Position numbers and translations under genes: made by a program. From Phaeocystidibacter sp965659725 (GTDB lineage Bacteria; Bacteroidota; Bacteroidia; Flavobacteriales; Schleiferiaceae), in assembly GCA_965659725.1 (NCBI GenBank), contig CBFHXG010000006.1, positions 1 to 64,000 of the forward strand: a stretch of DNA of 64,000 bases, in the 5' to 3' direction. Below the pieces are notes generated by a model. The model did not search any database. It had not been told where the DNA came from and worked only from the letters and a program-made list of their open reading frames with translations. Positions 43,430 to 51,929 of the stretch are shown piece by piece (the first letter of the stretch is position 1; each line of letters opens with the position of its first letter).

Positions 43430-45439
43430 TTACAGGTGGCTGTAGTTTTTAGCGTAATAGAGCATCTGCTCGGTGAAATCATCAACATAATTCACTTCAA
43501 CATCAACCATCTCACCATTCTCCATAACTGGTGTAAGTACTGGATTTACGAACCCTTGGTAAGGAGGTTGATTAAGTGCTTCTACCCTGCGTAATACCTC
43601 GGCATGTAGCTCATGGTCTACTCGCACTCCATACGTCTCCACAAGATCCCTACCTGCTTGGTAATCGCCTTCCGACTTAATGCGTTGTATCTCGCGGAGC
43701 AGTTCACCCCACAACTCGCGTAGTCGTTGGTAATCATTGATAACGAAATAGGTTTTACCCTCTACTACCTTCTTTTCGATCACATTTTCATCCTTGCCTT
43801 TCTCGTATGCCCATTGAGCAACGAGCTGGCGGTTACGCATGTGATCTTCTTCGAGGTTCTCACCTGGCTTCAAACGGCGAAGTTGAAGCATGAGGCCGTT
43901 GCGGATATAGCTATCGAACTCGGCCTTACCTGGACCATCATTTTCTACCAACCCCATTTCGATGAGATGAGGATCGAGGATATAGTACAACGCTACGAGG
44001 TCGGCCCGAGCTTCCTCCAACGTTGAAGCATAATTCCTCAATGTTTCCTTGGTGGTACCCACACCTGGGTTCACTCTACCGCTGGCATGACCAATTACCT
44101 CGTGAAGTGCTGTGTGCATCTTGCTGGCAACCGTACCGTATTGCTCTGCACGTTCGCGCTCTTCGGTGGTGAAAGCGAACTCTTTCAAAAAGCCTTCGCC
44201 ACGAGCCATATCGTAGGCATGCTCAATATTACCTAGGGAAACCGACTTAGAGCCATGTTCGGTGCGGATCCAGTTGGCATTGGGTAGATTCACACCGATT
44301 GGTGTAGCTGGAGATGCGTCCCCTGCTTCCCCTGCAACGGTAACGATATTGTAGGTGATGCCCACCACTTCTTTCTTCTTGTGCTCGTCCATGATCGGTG
44401 AATTATCCTCGAACCATTGAGCACCTTCGCTTACCACGGCCATTCGCTGTGAAGCTTCGAAATCGCGGATCTGAACGATGGTTTCATACGACCCACGGTA
44501 GCCCAACGGATCGTTGTACACTTCCACAAAACCATTGATGTAATCAATATCACCTTCCGTAGCCTTGACCCATGCGATGTTGTACTCATCCCATTTCTCG
44601 AGGTCGCCTGTCTCGTAATACTCGATCAACAGCTTCAACGCATCGGCTTGAGCCTGATTTTCGGCATACTTAACGGCTTCGCCAAGGTGATAGACCACCT
44701 TTTCGAGGGCTGCGGAGTACATACCGCCAACCTTATAAACCTCCTCGCGAAGGGAACCATCCTCGGCTCTCACGAGCTTGCTGTTCAAGCCCAATGAGAT
44801 AGGACGTAAACTATCTACTGTAGTGCTCTTTGCTGCGTAGAACTCCTTGGCTTCCAGCTCTGTGATTCCTGGGTCATAGAAGTTAACGGCACTAGCCAAG
44901 AGGATGTCAGAATTAGGGTCCTTGGATACCTTCTTCGCGTCGAATTCAGAATCGAAGATCGCACGGCGTGCTTCATCAGAAAGCGTCGTTTCAGTAGCGG
45001 TGAGCAATTCATCGAGGTACTGTGCGGTAAAGCCCGGTTCAAACTTCGCATTACTGTAATGATGGTGGATACCATTGGAGAACCAAACGCGCTTGGCATA
45101 GGTTTCAAACTCATCCCATTGTCCGGTTTTTTCACCTTCGTAATTCGCCATCACATGATCGATCATATGTCGGATCTCCATATTATGACGGTAATTCGTT
45201 GAATAGATGATATCCCTGCCTGAAAGTCCTGCTTCAGTTAGGTGGTATACCAACATTCTTTGCTGTGGAGTAAGCTTATCAAACCCGTTGATCTTGTATC
45301 GCAGAATTCCGATATCTGCGAATTGCTCAAGCTTCCACTGAAAATCTTCTTCTGTGCTCACTTCGCTAGATGTTTTGTCTTGTTGACAACCGGAAAGCGA
45401 GAACGCTAAGGCTGCCGGAATCATCCATTTAATGTTCAT
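43430..45439 (-). CDS. Dipeptidyl peptidase III-type (M49) metallopeptidase lipoprotein
   Basis: This is a 669-residue zinc peptidase. The signal peptide ends with a lipobox (LSGCQQ), so Cys18 is acylated and the enzyme sits on a membrane outside the cytoplasm. The zinc motif is HEVIGH (446-451), the five-to-six residue HExxGH form unique to M49, and EEARAD (475-480) gives the third ligand. It releases dipeptides from the N-terminus of short peptides. Length and both motifs fit. Confidence 0.9.
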   Translation of the reverse strand: MNIKWMIPAALAFSLSGCQQDKTSSEVSTEEDFQWKLEQFADIGILRYKINGFDKLTPQQRMLVYHLTEAGLSGRDIIYSTNYRHNMEIRHMIDHVMANYEGEKTGQWDEFETYAKRVWFSNGIHHHYSNAKFEPGFTAQYLDELLTATETTLSDEARRAIFDSEFDAKKVSKDPNSDILLASAVNFYDPGITELEAKEFYAAKSTTVDSLRPISLGLNSKLVRAEDGSLREEVYKVGGMYSAALEKVVYHLGEAVKYAENQAQADALKLLIEYYETGDLEKWDEYNIAWVKATEGDIDYINGFVEVYNDPLGYRGSYETIVQIRDFEASQRMAVVSEGAQWFEDNSPIMDEHKKKEVVGITYNIVTVAGEAGDASPATPIGVNLPNANWIRTEHGSKSVSLGNIEHAYDMARGEGFLKEFAFTTEERERAEQYGTVASKMHTALHEVIGHASGRVNPGVGTTKETLRNYASTLEEARADLVALYYILDPHLIEMGLVENDGPGKAEFDSYIRNGLMLQLRRLKPGENLEEDHMRNRQLVAQWAYEKGKDENVIEKKVVEGKTYFVINDYQRLRELWGELLREIQRIKSEGDYQAGRDLVETYGVRVDHELHAEVLRRVEALNQPPYQGFVNPVLTPVMENGEMVDVEVNYVDDFTEQMLYYAKNYSHL

Positions 45440-45513
45440 AATCGAGGTATTGAGATAAAGGGAGGCTGAATATACTTGATTTTCTCTGCACTCTACAGAC
45501 GAAAGCCTAGTAA

Positions 45514-45546
45514 TTGCAAGTATTACATCATCATGCGTTACTTTTG
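45514..45546 (+). promoter_or_regulatory. Promoter of the SRPBCC gene
   Basis: TTG (45514-45516), a 22-base spacer and TACTTTTG (45539-45546) match the Bacteroidota promoter; the ATG is 23 bases further on. This also argues for the short start of the gene at 45569. Confidence 0.55.
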
Positions 45547-45568
45547 TAAACGCTTAAAGATTTCCACT

Positions 45569-46084
45569 ATGCGCACGATGAAGATCGCCATGATCGTAAT
45601 GTCTACCATGATGGTAGCCTTTCTTCTTTGGAACCTAACACTTTCAGGGGATTACAAATCCGTTGCTACGGCGGAATTCGATGTTTCTGCAAATGCGCTT
45701 CATGACGAGTTCGCGGATCTGCGCAATTGGGAAGATTGGACTACCTTTTTGCAACGAGATTCCAACATGACCGTGATCTTCTCAAGCCCTTCCTCTGGCG
45801 AGAGGGCCTACATGGATTGGAAGATGGAAAGCGGTGCTGGTGGAAGGTTGGAGATAGAGAAAACGAGTGCAGATTCTGTTCAATATTTATTGTCACTTCC
45901 TGGGTGGGCAGCTTCGAGAGCTACAGCCAAGGTTGAAGAAATGGAATCGGGATCGAAGCTCACATGGACCGTTCGAGGTGAATTGCCTTTTTATGCCCGC
46001 TTCATGAGGCGCACATTTGAGAAGATGATCCGTGAGGATTTCGAGAGATCTTTAGATAATTTGAGGACTCATCTCTCTGAATAA
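45569..46084 (+). CDS. SRPBCC/polyketide-cyclase-like membrane-anchored protein
   Basis: This is a 171-residue protein when begun at the ATG at 45569, which lies behind a full promoter; an upstream in-frame ATG at 45476 would be before that promoter. One helix (about 5-25) anchors it. The rest is the START-like fold: FADLRNWEDWTTF, the long strand region MDWKMESGAGGRLEI, and a C-terminal helix (RTFEKMIREDFERSLDNL). Ligands of such proteins are hydrophobic, but none is known here. Ends 3 nt from the convergent crtY gene. Confidence 0.78.
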   Translation: MRTMKIAMIVMSTMMVAFLLWNLTLSGDYKSVATAEFDVSANALHDEFADLRNWEDWTTFLQRDSNMTVIFSSPSSGERAYMDWKMESGAGGRLEIEKTSADSVQYLLSLPGWAASRATAKVEEMESGSKLTWTVRGELPFYARFMRRTFEKMIREDFERSLDNLRTHLSE

Positions 46085-46087
46085 GGA

Positions 46088-46795
46088 TCATCCCTTATCC
46101 CATCGCGCTCTAAAATACTCGTACAGCGTGATGTTCATGAAGATCAAACCCATTCCGTAAAAAATATCATCCACGGGGATCGTCATTAGGCGATACCCAA
46201 GGTTATGTGCGTTGTTGTACCACACCACTTCCTCTTCTATTCCCGTACCCGTAAGTACACCATTTACGATCAAAAAAGGGATCAGTATAACCAAATAGGC
46301 CCTGAAAAAAGAAGGAAGCCAAGTTACCCGTAGGTAGTAAACATGAATGGCGAAAAGGATGCCCAAGAATAAGAAGGCTGAGAATGTGTACCACTTACCC
46401 CAGCTTAAGAAGGCTATTGTCAAGCATAACCAAACGAAGTACTGAGCGAGCATTCTAGAAGTTCTCTGACCTATCCAATCCTTCGGAAAGAAGTAGTTGA
46501 GGACGCGATAAATGAACACGCAGCTGAAGGGCACGAGGATGAAAAACAGCCATTCCCCTAAGGGGAGATTGAAGATGTAGATCCCGCTAAGGTACTTTGG
46601 ATTGAACCCCCAAATACCCAAGTGAGTGAATAACACGTCCCATGGAATGAAAACAGCCATAGTAAGAGCTATGGCGGAGAACAGAGCCTTGAACGAACGG
46701 TAATAGGCCACTCTAGACTCAAAACTGCGGATCAATGGAACCGCCAGAGTAAAGGCCATCAAGTAAAGGTAGAGATACGGTGTTTCCAAGTTCAT
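46088..46795 (-). CDS. Lycopene beta-cyclase, fused CrtYc-CrtYd type
   Basis: This is a 235-residue protein with about seven membrane helices. It carries two copies of the lycopene-cyclase domain found in the heterodimeric CrtYc/CrtYd enzymes, each with an acidic site: PWDVLFTHLGIW in the first and PVDDIFYGMG in the second. It converts psi ends of lycopene to beta rings. It overlaps the crtZ gene by four bases. Confidence 0.9.
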   Translation of the reverse strand: MNLETPYLYLYLMAFTLAVPLIRSFESRVAYYRSFKALFSAIALTMAVFIPWDVLFTHLGIWGFNPKYLSGIYIFNLPLGEWLFFILVPFSCVFIYRVLNYFFPKDWIGQRTSRMLAQYFVWLCLTIAFLSWGKWYTFSAFLFLGILFAIHVYYLRVTWLPSFFRAYLVILIPFLIVNGVLTGTGIEEEVVWYNNAHNLGYRLMTIPVDDIFYGMGLIFMNITLYEYFRARWDKG

Positions 46796-47271
46796 ATTGA
46801 CCTCAGCTTACCCGCTCTTCTGCGTTCTTCTCGCATGTACTTTATTGGGAACACCAACATTCCGAAGCTCTCGCCATCCTCCTTAGTCAGGTGTTTATGA
46901 TGCATCTTGTGCGCTCTTCGGACGGCTCTGAAGTAGAGATTATCCGTGTTCCTAAACCACTTAAAACGCTGATGTATAAACACTTCATGCACAAGAAAAT
47001 ACGCGAATCCATAGGCTAAGATCCCGAATCCTGCAGTTACCACAAAGTCATAACCATAGATCATCCCTAACATGATGCAAAGCCAGCTTGGACTGGCGAA
47101 GATCAAGAAAAAGGCATCGTTCTTTTCGAAGAAGCCAGGTTCCTTCACGTGATGGTCCTTGTGAAGGACCCATAGAAAACCGTGCATCACATACTTGTGA
47201 GCTGCCCAGGCAGTAAACTCCATGAAGAAGAATGTTCCGATAAAGACCGCAATGTGTAAGACGGTATCCAT
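46792..47271 (-). CDS. crtZ: Beta-carotene hydroxylase
   Basis: I start this 159-residue protein at the ATG at 47271; a TTG six bases upstream is in frame but not needed. Three or four helices carry the di-iron histidine boxes of the fatty-acid-hydroxylase family: HKYVMH (25-30), HKDHH (37-41), HEVFIHQRF and HKMHHKH. It adds 3-hydroxyls to beta rings. It is followed by the fused cyclase gene, its partner. Confidence 0.92.
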   Translation of the reverse strand: MDTVLHIAVFIGTFFFMEFTAWAAHKYVMHGFLWVLHKDHHVKEPGFFEKNDAFFLIFASPSWLCIMLGMIYGYDFVVTAGFGILAYGFAYFLVHEVFIHQRFKWFRNTDNLYFRAVRRAHKMHHKHLTKEDGESFGMLVFPIKYMREERRRAGKLRSI

Positions 47272-47286
47272 GCTCAAAAGGTATGA

Positions 47287-47808
47287 TTATTCTTCTTCTT
47301 TAATTCGTCTGATCGCGGCAAGACTCTCTTCCATGTGCGCCTCTGCTCTTGTTTGAGAATCGAAGATATGTCGGATTACCCCATTTCCATCGATTACGAA
47401 GGTAACTCGACCTGGAATGAGACCAAACAGATCACCTTTTACACCGAACTGTTTACGGATGGCGCCTCCTACATCCGCAAGGAGTGTGAATGGAAGTCGG
47501 TATTTCTCCGCAAATTTCTTGTGCTTACTCGGTGAATCCGAACTAATGCCGAACACCTTTACACCTTCATCGGTGAAGGCCTCGTAGCTATCACGGAACG
47601 AGCATGCCTCACGCGTACAACCGGGTGTATCATCCTTAGGATAGAAATAGATAACGATCGGATCACCGTTGAGATGATCGGCGATGTTTACCTCGGTGCT
47701 ATCTTGATCGAGCAGTGTGAAATTTGGAATAGTATCCCCTACTTCCAGTTGTTGTGCCATGAATGATGTGCTTATCAGTGTAAATAAAATGAGCAATTGC
47801 GCTTTCAT
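47287..47808 (-). CDS. Secreted peroxiredoxin (Bcp/PrxQ type)
   Basis: This is a 173-residue thiol peroxidase. The active-site Cys64 and resolving Cys69 are in DDTPGCTREACSFRD, spaced five apart as in Bcp/PrxQ. Unlike most Bcp proteins it carries a signal peptide (1-19, ending FMAQ), so it would act in the periplasm and need a periplasmic thiol donor. It sits 15 nt upstream of crtZ, which may place oxidant defence and pigment in one transcript. Confidence 0.9.
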   Translation of the reverse strand: MKAQLLILFTLISTSFMAQQLEVGDTIPNFTLLDQDSTEVNIADHLNGDPIVIYFYPKDDTPGCTREACSFRDSYEAFTDEGVKVFGISSDSPSKHKKFAEKYRLPFTLLADVGGAIRKQFGVKGDLFGLIPGRVTFVIDGNGVIRHIFDSQTRAEAHMEESLAAIRRIKEEE

Positions 47809-47864
47809 GACCCTTGAACATTTAGTGGTGTGAATAGTTCACCTGAAGGTACGAAAAGGCCAGA

Positions 47865-49325
47865 TCAACTTGCCTTTGGCGTGCGCTTCAATGTCTCCAA
47901 TAGGAACTTCCAGTACTTCTGAACAGATGAGATCTGAACCTTTTCGTCTGGCGAGTGCGCTCCGCGGATATTAGGACCAAAGCTGATCATCTCCATACCT
48001 GGATAGCGATCTCCGAGGAGGCCACACTCCAATCCAGCATGGCAAGCCAAAACATTGGGGTCTTCATTGAACATCTCCTTGTACAGATCTTCCATGGTCT
48101 TCAAGATCGACGAAGTACGGTCTGGTGTCCAACCGGGGTAGCTTCCACTGAATTCCACTTTCAATCCTGAAATCTTCATCGCTGAACGGATAGCCGCAGC
48201 CATGTCCATTTTCTCGGTATCCACTGCACTGCGCGTAAGACATAAGATCTCTACAACTCCATCTTTTAGACTTACACGTGCAAGATTATTCGAGGTTTGA
48301 ACGAGGTCGTCAATATCTGGACTCATACGATGGATACCTGAATGGATGGCGTAGATCGCTGCGAAGAGAGATTCTTGGTCATTCTTCGTAAGAACGCTAC
48401 TTGGCAGATTACCCTCTTCCCATTGGATATCGAGATTGGGATCTGTTGTAGCGTATTCGGCAACGATCTCACTTACCACTCTTTTGAATGCGTTACCGAT
48501 CACTTCTTCATCTGTTGCGATGATGCTCACTTCTGCGAAGGATTCACGAGGTATGGCATTGCGTAGTGATCCTCCATCGATGGTTGACACGCGAACATCT
48601 GCAACTTCATTGAGGCGAACCAAGATGCGGTTCATGATCTTATTGGCGTTACCCAAACCTTTGATAATGTCCATTCCAGAGTGTCCTCCACTCAATCCGC
48701 GAACGGAGATCTTGCGTCCAACAGTTCCATTGATCGGTGATTCGGAAGTCAATTTCCCGCTACCTGTAATGTCAATACCACCTGCACATCCGATGGTGAG
48801 TTCATCGTCATCCTCTGTATCTAAGTTTAGAAGAAGGTCGCCCTTCAACCAATTCTGTCGAAGCTCTTGGGCTCCGGTCATGCCTGTTTCCTCATCGATG
48901 GTAAAAATCGCTTCGATAGGCGGGTGTGCAATGTCATCACTTGCCAGCACGGCCATGATCGATGCCACGCCCATTCCGTTATCGGCACCCAAGGTAGTAT
49001 CTCGTGCCTTCACCCAATCTCCATCCACATACATGTCGATACCCTCATTCTCAAAGTCGTGGTTCGTACCAGCATTTTGTTGGCAAACCATATCGAGGTG
49101 CGACTGCATCACGGTTACGCGTCGATCTTCCATACCCGGGGATGCCGGCTTTCGGATCAATACGTTTCCTGCTTCATCCTTCTCCGTTTCTAGTCCGAGT
49201 TTCTTCCCAAAGTCCATCATGAACTGAATGACCTTCTCCTCCTTTTTTGAAGGTCGAGGTACTGCATTCAAGTCGGCAAAATGATTCCAAACGGAAGCTG
49301 GTTCTAGCGTGCGGATATCGCTCAT
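47865..49325 (-). CDS. pepD: Aminoacyl-histidine dipeptidase (M20, PepD)
   Basis: This is a 486-residue zinc dipeptidase. QSHLDMV (about 75) and DTTLGADNGMG (about 112) supply the first ligands, TIDEETGMTGA holds the catalytic Glu, LDTEDDDELTIGCAGG follows, and the last His is in RGAHSPDE. A dimerisation domain is inserted at about 205-380. It splits Xaa-His dipeptides such as carnosine. Monocistronic, with an upstream region of 177 nt shared with the SPFH gene. Confidence 0.94.
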   Translation of the reverse strand: MSDIRTLEPASVWNHFADLNAVPRPSKKEEKVIQFMMDFGKKLGLETEKDEAGNVLIRKPASPGMEDRRVTVMQSHLDMVCQQNAGTNHDFENEGIDMYVDGDWVKARDTTLGADNGMGVASIMAVLASDDIAHPPIEAIFTIDEETGMTGAQELRQNWLKGDLLLNLDTEDDDELTIGCAGGIDITGSGKLTSESPINGTVGRKISVRGLSGGHSGMDIIKGLGNANKIMNRILVRLNEVADVRVSTIDGGSLRNAIPRESFAEVSIIATDEEVIGNAFKRVVSEIVAEYATTDPNLDIQWEEGNLPSSVLTKNDQESLFAAIYAIHSGIHRMSPDIDDLVQTSNNLARVSLKDGVVEILCLTRSAVDTEKMDMAAAIRSAMKISGLKVEFSGSYPGWTPDRTSSILKTMEDLYKEMFNEDPNVLACHAGLECGLLGDRYPGMEMISFGPNIRGAHSPDEKVQISSVQKYWKFLLETLKRTPKAS

Positions 49326-49502
49326 GTCTTGTGTTTTGAATTAAGAACTGCAAAGATAGAAAGTATACGGACTCTAGCTCAGGGATGTGTTGAGAGTTCG
49401 CAGGTGACCATCATCTAATCGTTTAAGATCGGAACACTTTTTGATCCATGATGTTTCATAACAAAGCGTTATGGAAATATTAATCCACATAAACCAATAT
49501 CT

Positions 49503-50282
49503 ATGAAAAAGTTCTTTTACTCTCCATTCATTCTCCTCTTGGCTTTCATTGTTCAAAGCTGTGCAGTGGTGCGACCAGGGGAAGCGGCTGTAAAGCAAAC
49601 CTTAGGGAAATTGGATGATAAGGTATACATCGAACGACCTGTTTGGTATTTCCCTTTCACAACGCGCGTGATTAAAACATCCATTCAAACCAATAATCTG
49701 GAATTGACACTGAGCATTCCCAGTAAGGAAGGCTTAAGTATCAACTCCACTATTTCTATCCTTTACCGTATCGACCAAGCGAATGTACCTCTGGTATTAC
49801 GCACGATCGGGTTAGAATACGAATCCATCGTTGCCAACATCTTCCGATCTGCCTCGGCCGATGTATGCGCTCAATACTTTGCCAAGGATATGCACTCTGG
49901 AATGCGATCTGAGATAGAACACGCGATCATGGAGCGAATGAACAACACGCTTCTAGATCAAGGGATCGTTATTGAAGGGGTACTGATGAAGAGCATTCAA
50001 TTACCTCCTGGATTGGCAGCATCGATTGAACGCCGACTTCAAGCTGAGCAAGATGCCATGCGAATGGAGTTCGTACTGCAGGAGGAGAGATTGGAGGCGC
50101 AACGCAAGATCATTGAGGCAGAAGGCACGCGTGATGCGCAAACCATCCTCTCGGAAGGACTGACCTCGCAGATCATTGAGATGCGAAGGATCGAAGCCTT
50201 CCTTGAACTGTCGAAATCGGAAAATGCCAAGATCATCATTACCAACGGAAACACCAATCCGATCATCATCGACGAGCAGTAG
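49503..50282 (+). CDS. SPFH/prohibitin-domain lipoprotein
   Basis: This is a 259-residue protein. The lipobox VQSC gives Cys20. The SPFH core follows (GEAAVKQTLGKLDDKVYIERP, cut here; then SKEGLSINSTISILYRID) and a Glu/Ala helix (AEQDAMRMEFVLQEERLEAQ, then a further coil) at about 180-235. SPFH proteins form rings at membranes that organise lipids or proteases. Lipidation, rather than a membrane helix, is a variant of the usual plan. Confidence 0.85.
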   Translation: MKKFFYSPFILLLAFIVQSCAVVRPGEAAVKQTLGKLDDKVYIERPVWYFPFTTRVIKTSIQTNNLELTLSIPSKEGLSINSTISILYRIDQANVPLVLRTIGLEYESIVANIFRSASADVCAQYFAKDMHSGMRSEIEHAIMERMNNTLLDQGIVIEGVLMKSIQLPPGLAASIERRLQAEQDAMRMEFVLQEERLEAQRKIIEAEGTRDAQTILSEGLTSQIIEMRRIEAFLELSKSENAKIIITNGNTNPIIIDEQ

Positions 50283-50288
50283 CATAGA

Positions 50289-50321
50289 CTGCGGTAGGCA
50301 CCAAGAACGTGCTTGCCGCAG
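50289..50321. terminator. Bidirectional terminator
   Basis: CTGCGGTAGGCAC and GTGCTTGCCGCAG form a 13-bp stem with G-U pairs and a 7-base loop, between two convergent genes that end at 50282 and 50323. Confidence 0.75.
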
Positions 50322-50322
50322 C

Positions 50323-50730
50323 TTATTTTCCCCAGTCGAACTTTACATTCTGTTCTAGATCGGGATTCAGGCTTTTAGCAACCGGACAAGCTAGGCCTGC
50401 TCTTTCGAGGATGATCCTATTCTTTTCAGAGTGATCGTGAGGAACCTTAATGGTAAGGCCGATAGCGGAAACCCGACGAGGATCACTGGCCATAACCTTG
50501 TCTACCGATACTGTTGTTCCCTTTAGATTCAACCCCATATCCCTAGCCTTGATTCCCATAATTGTGATCATGCACAAACCCAATGAGGTTGCGAGCAGAT
50601 CCGTTGGAGAAAAGGCCTCTCCCTTTCCGTTATTATCAGTTGGGGCATCGGTCTCTATCTCTTTCCCTGACTTCAAGTGAGTTGCCTTGCAGTGCAGTTC
50701 TCCTTCGTAATTAATATGTGCTATTTCCAT
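50323..50730 (-). CDS. OsmC family peroxidase-like protein
   Basis: This is a 135-residue protein. The reactive pair is Cys53 (SLGLCMITIMG) and Cys115 (GLACPVAKSL). The opening YEGELHCKATHLKSGKEI and the FSPTDLLATSLG helix are typical. OsmC/Ohr proteins reduce organic hydroperoxides through a dihydrolipoyl-linked thiol. It overlaps the hypothetical gene upstream by 20 bases. Confidence 0.9.
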   Translation of the reverse strand: MEIAHINYEGELHCKATHLKSGKEIETDAPTDNNGKGEAFSPTDLLATSLGLCMITIMGIKARDMGLNLKGTTVSVDKVMASDPRRVSAIGLTIKVPHDHSEKNRIILERAGLACPVAKSLNPDLEQNVKFDWGK

Positions 50731-51094
50731 TCTGTTTGGACTTTATCCTTCTTCTTATCTCTCGGACCACTTCTCTCAACTCCTCAGTGGGGAGCTTCAT
50801 TATCCTATATGTCCAATCTCCACCCTTTATCAATTTCACGCGAATGCTCTCAGGTCCTTTTCTGGCGAACAGGTTCGCCAGGATACTGGTTGCCATAATG
50901 AATTGGTTCCACCAATAATGCCTGGGATCAACGAATTCAACGCTTTTTACCTCATCGTAGGTAAATGACCTAAACTCCCAATAATCTACGTCCTTCACTT
51001 CAAAGTGATCCTCATACACCCGTAATTTCGGGTGTCCATCTTCTTCAAAAACTATAGGTTCCTTCACTGTTTCTATTTGATCTGATATCCGCAT
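50711..51094 (-). CDS. Hypothetical protein with PH-like strands
   Basis: This is a 127-residue protein. A cluster of strands (HPKLRVYEDHFEVKDVDYWE, then FRSFTYDEVKSVEF) is followed by one possible hydrophobic helix (FIMATSILANLFA) and a basic C-terminal helix (LREVVREIRRRIKSKQ). The order resembles bacterial PH-domain-like small proteins, but I would not insist. It shares an overlap with osmC, so they are coexpressed. Confidence 0.6.
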   Translation of the reverse strand: MRISDQIETVKEPIVFEEDGHPKLRVYEDHFEVKDVDYWEFRSFTYDEVKSVEFVDPRHYWWNQFIMATSILANLFARKGPESIRVKLIKGGDWTYRIMKLPTEELREVVREIRRRIKSKQNGNSTY

Positions 51095-51929
51095 AAATAT
51101 ACAAGTGGATTGTTACAAGTACGATGAAGTCGATATTGTTCTTTCGTGAGCGACCATGGCAAGGTCGTCTTCTCAGGCCATTCCTCAATCTCAGAAGTGT
51201 CAAGGCAACTTTTTCATACATACACTATTCAATAACCCTCTTGATTTTTCTAAGGACTTGAGGATAAACGGAACGTCGAACGAAGGTTGATGTTGCGGCT
51301 ATGCTTATTTGGTTAGCTTCAAACGTCCGAAGGACTGAATATGGGAATGTTGATCCGTTCAAAAGATCGAATAACCCTGGCTCGTCAAATTTGAACAGTG
51401 TCGTGTATTGGAGATGGTAGAATGAGATGGGATTGGATGAAGCTTGTGAGATAGAGCGTAAATGAAGGGCTTGCAGAATGGATATGGGGAGATGATGGAA
51501 TTCTTGGAGGGGCTTGTGACGGTGATAAGGGGTTATGTAATGTTGGGGGGCCCCAACCCCGCCCCTACTTTAAAGCTACGCACCTCGATCTGAATTATCC
51601 GTATGATAAACGGATACAATCGGGTAGTTATTGACCGGTTCGTTTTTCCTTCAATTAACTAGATGAAATAGCTGGGTTCTACGTTAGTATCTTGTAACTT
51701 GAGAACGGGGTGGGGCTGGGGGCCCCACAACAAAACACCACCACTAGACCCTACCCTAAAGCAATATTAGATACCACCATCAAACTTAAACCCTACATCT
51801 GGACCTTCCCATCACATTCCATCCAATTGGGTTATGCTGACTGTCCTTTTGTTATACCCATGATCGAATAAATATGGAAAGGCCTGTTCGCCCTTCAAAC
51901 AAATACAAACAACCGCTGTTGAATCAGTC
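51095..51929. other. Gene-free stretch
   Basis: No credible reading frame was found in 835 bases between the hypothetical gene and the VWA gene. It contains the GC-rich inverted repeat described separately (51541-51732), a purine-rich section at about 51400-51545 and a pyrimidine-rich section at about 51740-51840 on the same strand. The rest is unremarkable. It may be a remnant of a mobile element or an RNA gene. Confidence 0.6.
51541..51732. repeat. 192-bp element with GC-rich imperfect terminal inverted repeats
   Basis: The left end (51541-51565) begins TGTTGGGGGGCCCCAAC; the reverse complement of the right end (51732-51707) begins TGTTGTGGGGCCCCCAG; both continue into CCCC-purine-CCCC. 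About 25 bases pair with a few mismatches. The ends are far more GC-rich than their surroundings. It contains no gene. It looks like a MITE or a REP-type dispersed repeat. Confidence 0.55.

Noticed and set aside
48436..49227. A 263-residue plus-strand reading frame inside pepD
   Set aside because: It is antisense to conserved M20 peptidase codons, is full of Ser/Pro, and lacks motifs.
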